Positions 60,886 through 64,000 of a DNA stretch of 64,000 nucleotides are shown here, piece after piece. The position numbers were made by a program, and so were the translations under genes. The stretch comes from Congeria kusceri (Eukaryota; Mollusca; Bivalvia; Myida; Dreissenidae), in the NCBI GenBank assembly GCA_027627225.1, contig CM051024.1, positions 80,755,204 through 80,819,203 on the forward strand, in the 5' to 3' direction. The stretch's first letter is position 1; every line of letters begins with the position of its first letter. The notes below the pieces were generated by a model, which did not search any database, was not told the origin of the DNA, and was given only the letters and a program-made list of their open reading frames with translations.

Positions 60886-61620
60886 GTTTGAATTAGTTAG
60901 AACGGAAGTCCACAGGTGCCCCATTGTTTTACGTGTTTTGAATGATGTCTTATGTGTTTTATCATTTTTTATGTAATACGTTATAAATACGTTTGGTGTG
61001 GTGGTTCGGTGAAACGCGATATATCTTAGTTGCATGCAAACATCTTCGAAACATAGTGGTAGTCTGCAGCACTTGGTTGCGCACTTGGTCAAAATCGAAA
61101 CAATCCAGTTGGACTTTTTAAAGGAAGCATAGTTGGTCTTTATACCGTTTGCAGTTAAAGTGTCCTAACATTTGGCATACCGTTTGAGAACTGAGAACAT
61201 ATTACAGATTAAAACGATTATTTGTGTTGACAAGTGCAATTTTAACATTGGTTTAGCTTTCTCTTTGTTAAATCATTTGATCAAATAAACAAACTTGCGC
61301 TTATTAGTGTTTGATACTACAGAGTTTGCATGGTATGGAGAGACACACAATGTTTGAGTTTAATGAAGGATGGCTGCATCACACGAGATGAAGACATGTA
61401 CTAGTGGCAGCAAATAAAGGGCGTAGTACTAGGACACATTTTAAAGCAATTTTCCTCAATTAGTTGAACGTGTGTTGAAGCATGCAAAATCTGTGTTCTT
61501 TCTGAATGCAAATAAAAACAACAATACAGTACGGGACATTTTGCGGAAAGGAATTAATCTATCGAATTCAGGTGGACAAGTCATCGGAGAAAACGTATGT
61601 CCCATGCAAGATCGTACATG
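60886..61620. other. Stretch without a recognised gene, right of copy B
   Basis: Unique sequence follows the duplication edge. I see no gene or repeat of note. Confidence 0.5.
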
Positions 61621-61622
61621 TA

Positions 61623-62413
61623 CGAGGGGCGATCAATAATTAACCGGACTGGCTTTGAATTTAATTTATTGCTTAATATATTTGAATAAAAGTTTTAGAT
61701 ACAAGCGTTCATTTATTATTTAATATGGAAAGAAAAAAATATATATTACAAAGCATACACTCTGAATGTTGTTCGTTGCTATAGCAACCCATACCCCTTT
61801 AAGCGGGGGCGTTGTCGTAATTTTGCTTTAATGTTCGAATTTGATATAAAAATAAATAGTGTAAAACGTGCCGTTTCCGCGCCGATTGACGAATTCCACG
61901 TCATTGGTCAATTTTCTGACGTCATTGTAGACACGACTAGCTAGCAAAACGAATTTAAGCGTAACTGCCTGTGTCCTTTCATGGCGTCATCTGATCCAAC
62001 CGGTATTATAATTTTCTGTTGTGAGCTTAAATATTCGCCGACCTAAACCTCCGAGATGATTCAGAAGACATTGGCAGGCACCAACATGTCACGAACGCAT
62101 GCTTTTGAGCGGCACAGACGATTATGGGAAGGCCGTGTTTTAGCGCCATGAAAAATGTGTATTTTGCGCTGGTGATTATTTAAAAAGATGACAGAAACAC
62201 GCTACGACATTTTGACGTACAGTTTTCGTCTAAGCGTCCCCGACGGTTGTTATAATAATGTATGTACATTATTTATTTCTTGCATTACAGCTATGCAACT
62301 TTCAGATAATATAGATCAAAAGATTGATAAGATTTAATGTCTTTTTTTATTTACGTGAGCCTTGTTGTTTAAAAATAACAGCTTCAGTCCGCTAAATTTT
62401 GGATCACCCCTCG
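61623..62413 (+). mobile_element. Mariner-type deletion derivative (MITE), 791 bp
   Basis: Inverted ends are CGAGGGGCGATCAATAATTA then ACCGGACTG on the left and, from the minus strand, CGAGGGGTGATCCAAAATTT then AGCGGACTG on the right, about 30 bases. TA flanks at 61,621-61,622 and 62,414-62,415 match the TA target duplication of Tc1/mariner elements. Only the N-terminal part of a mariner transposase is left inside. Confidence 0.88.
61981..62151 (+). pseudogene. Mariner transposase N-terminal helix-turn-helix remnant
   Basis: The frame from ATG at 61,981 reads ..IIFCCELKYSPT, a TAA stop, then TSEMIQKTLAGTNMSRTHAF and ERHRRLWEGR before a TGA. The MSRTHAFE..RRLWEGR pattern is the N-terminal DNA-binding domain of mariner transposases (usual form SRT..FEW..RFKEGR). 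The catalytic DDD part is deleted. The internal stop shows decay. Confidence 0.75.
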
Positions 62414-62552
62414 TACAAGGCATTCTGGGCATATCCAGTTGTGTCTGCTTTAAAGATTTAGGAATTTCCAACAAACAGTCTTGTTAGCGTTGAATGATGT
62501 AAGGTATTATTAGTTACAATGTAAGTAACTGAAGTTGTATTGTATATACACT

Positions 62553-62602
62553 CTCAGTGGCTTCATATCATACTCGCCCTCGTATGGTATGAAGCCACTG
62601 AG
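62553..62602. repeat. 50-bp hairpin
   Basis: Arms CTCAGTGGCTTCATATCATA then C (62,553-62,573) and G then TATGGTATGAAGCCACTGAG (62,582-62,602) pair with one mismatch around an 8-base loop. Part of the arm (CCACTGAGGGCGTATA, then ACCCTCAGTTGC) is echoed downstream to 62,635. Confidence 0.85.
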
Positions 62603-62639
62603 GGCGTATATCCCATACACCCTCAGTTGCTAACAGTGT

Positions 62640-63660
62640 AACGAATATATCTCACCGACTACCTTTCACTGGTTTCTTTTAATTGATGTCACTTTAAAAA
62701 TAAAGACGAAAATGACGTCATTAGACTTCTCTGTGGTATTGGAATATACCCATGGTGTTTGGAATATACCCCATGGTCATGTGACCTCTCTGAGCCAATA
62801 GGATCCCGTCATTATGTTGGAGATGAAATATGTGTGTATGCTTTAAGAGTTCAAGAAAAGAATCGTGGAGAAATTCATGTAAGATACAACATACATGTTT
62901 ACTATCATATTGTGAATCAAGCGCAGAATAGATATGTGTCTCGATTAAAAAAATATTTATATCGTAGTGAATCAGAAACAAAAAATATAATATCATATAT
63001 ATTAGAGCTACTTGACGTATAGTAAACCAGTTTTAAGGTAATGTTTTAAAATTGTTCAGATTCTAATTATCATAACAACTTGAATAGCGAATGCTTTCGC
63101 CAGATTCTAATTGGGTCAATTCACAAACAAGCGTTGATGATCTAATATAACAAAAAAACATTATTTTTTGGTGTTATTATTATGATGCTTACTTCTGTTG
63201 TTATAAAGTGTAAACATTTTGAAAGCAGAATTGACTTTTGCCTTATTACAGTTAGCTCCTCTGAGCTAGTCAACAATTGAATGTTGTATATCTTTGAAAT
63301 ACATTAGATTTTTGCTATTTTCTAAAAACACAATTAATGAAAAGACCAAATAGAAGCAATATAGTATAAATCGTAATATTAACTTTTATACACGATGTCA
63401 AAGATCTGATCCGACTGCCCGCGGATCCTTTTTGGCTGCACCCTGTACATTTTCTGTTCCTAGATCTTTGTCTATAAATGTCAGGATCGTATTTAGGGCA
63501 AAATCGAATGTACGCCCGTGCTTGTACATGAAATATATCGGAAAATAATATTGAAGGAACTATTCACATATTGGGAAATAGAGAAATTCCAAAGAAAAAA
63601 AACAACACCGGCATGCCGAGATAAAATATGCCGGCATTTCCATCACGCACACGTATCTCG
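62640..63660. other. Stretch without a recognised gene
   Basis: A tandem GGAATATACCC(C)ATGGT pair lies at 62,740-62,780. Open stretches of 87-91 codons on both strands near 62,721-63,022 have no recognisable product. Confidence 0.5.
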
Positions 63661-63666
63661 GGGCGG

Positions 63667-63681
63667 AGGGGGGGGGGGGGA
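63667..63681. repeat. Poly(G) run
   Basis: A G-rich run of about 14 bases follows GGGGCGGA; it is G4-like and low complexity. Confidence 0.7.
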
Positions 63682-63874
63682 GCAATAAACGCTTCCATAA
63701 TAACCTTTACCGCAAAATATATTTCAATAAATTATACCTTCGCAAAAAATATCGCATATAAAGAACCTTGGCAAAACAGTTTGACGACTAAACATGAAAA
63801 ATGTCAATTTTAATAAATAGTGCATATTTGTTAATTCAGGTGAAGGATCAAATTTTAGGAGGATGGGGCATAAC

Positions 63875-63970
63875 GACGACGACGACGACGATGATGATGA
63901 TGAGGCGGAGGAGGAGGAGGAGGAATAGGACGGCGACGACGACGATGACGGTATTGTACCGATTATAATG
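63875..63970. repeat. Trinucleotide repeat (GAC/GAT/GGA)
   Basis: (GAC)n, (GAT)n and (GGA)n blocks follow one another, then more GACGACGAC and GATGACG near the window edge. Confidence 0.9.
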
Positions 63971-64000
63971 ATGCCAATGATGAAGACGATAACGTACGAC

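Overview
The window looks like an accessory, transposon-rich stretch of an animal nuclear genome. It is AT-rich, its genes are split by GT-AG introns, and it carries LINEs, PIF/Harbinger, mariner and ISL2EU-like DNA transposons and a DIRS-type fragment. Long minisatellites built on GACCTTGACCTT resemble repeats I associate with bivalve molluscs. A heterodont bivalve such as Dreissena or Mya is my best guess, not proven. There are no operons and almost no host genes. The only host-like gene is a DUF1647-type putative glycosyltransferase at about 24.9-27.9 kb.

The window is organised around a large direct segmental duplication. Copy A (1-12,109, running off the left edge) and copy B (38,776-60,885) look about 98-99% identical by eye. 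B is about 10 kb longer because of four blocks absent from A: 40,988-41,767, 41,961-44,098, about 48,237-48,550, and 53,544-60,309. Both copies hold, in the same order: a TTAA-flanked element with an internal tRNA-like Pol III module, a deleted DUF1647 exon pseudogene, a second TTAA element, a repeat with a 130-bp palindrome, two kinds of GACCTTGACC minisatellite, a third minisatellite, a HARBI1 remnant, and a third TTAA element in reverse orientation. That third element is the one split in copy B.

The split is a 6,766-bp DNA transposon (53,544-60,309). It has matching TGTCCTTTCC ends, a 2-bp AT target duplication, and its exact empty site preserved at 11,533-11,534 in copy A. It encodes a three-exon THAP + DDE transposase (about 512 aa, open) and, convergently, a SAP-SWIM-YqaJ nuclease gene broken by two apparent single-base frameshifts. 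The gene pair fits the ISL2EU superfamily as I know it.

Between the copies (12.1-38.8 kb) lie: a 5'-truncated LINE whose left edge coincides with the end of the duplication; a diverged inverted copy C of the palindrome repeat; a 6.8-kb element with 26-bp inverted ends (15,667-22,455) carrying a multi-exon DUF7869-type gene, with an antisense LINE nested in its first intron; small tandem repeats; the DUF1647 gene; a decayed LINE enclosed by GATAATTATC-rich inverted repeats (29.4-34.9 kb); a TTCTGC minisatellite; and a DIRS-like reverse transcriptase fragment. To the right of copy B are a 791-bp mariner deletion derivative with exact TA duplications, a perfect-looking hairpin, and simple repeats.

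The most interesting candidates are the TIR-bounded DUF7869 gene, which looks like a DDE-type transposase in its own transposon and is broken by a 10-bp tandem duplication; the tRNA-bearing TTAA elements, which look like a SINE/MITE hybrid; and the ISL2EU insertion, which is dated relative to the duplication by its empty paralogous site.
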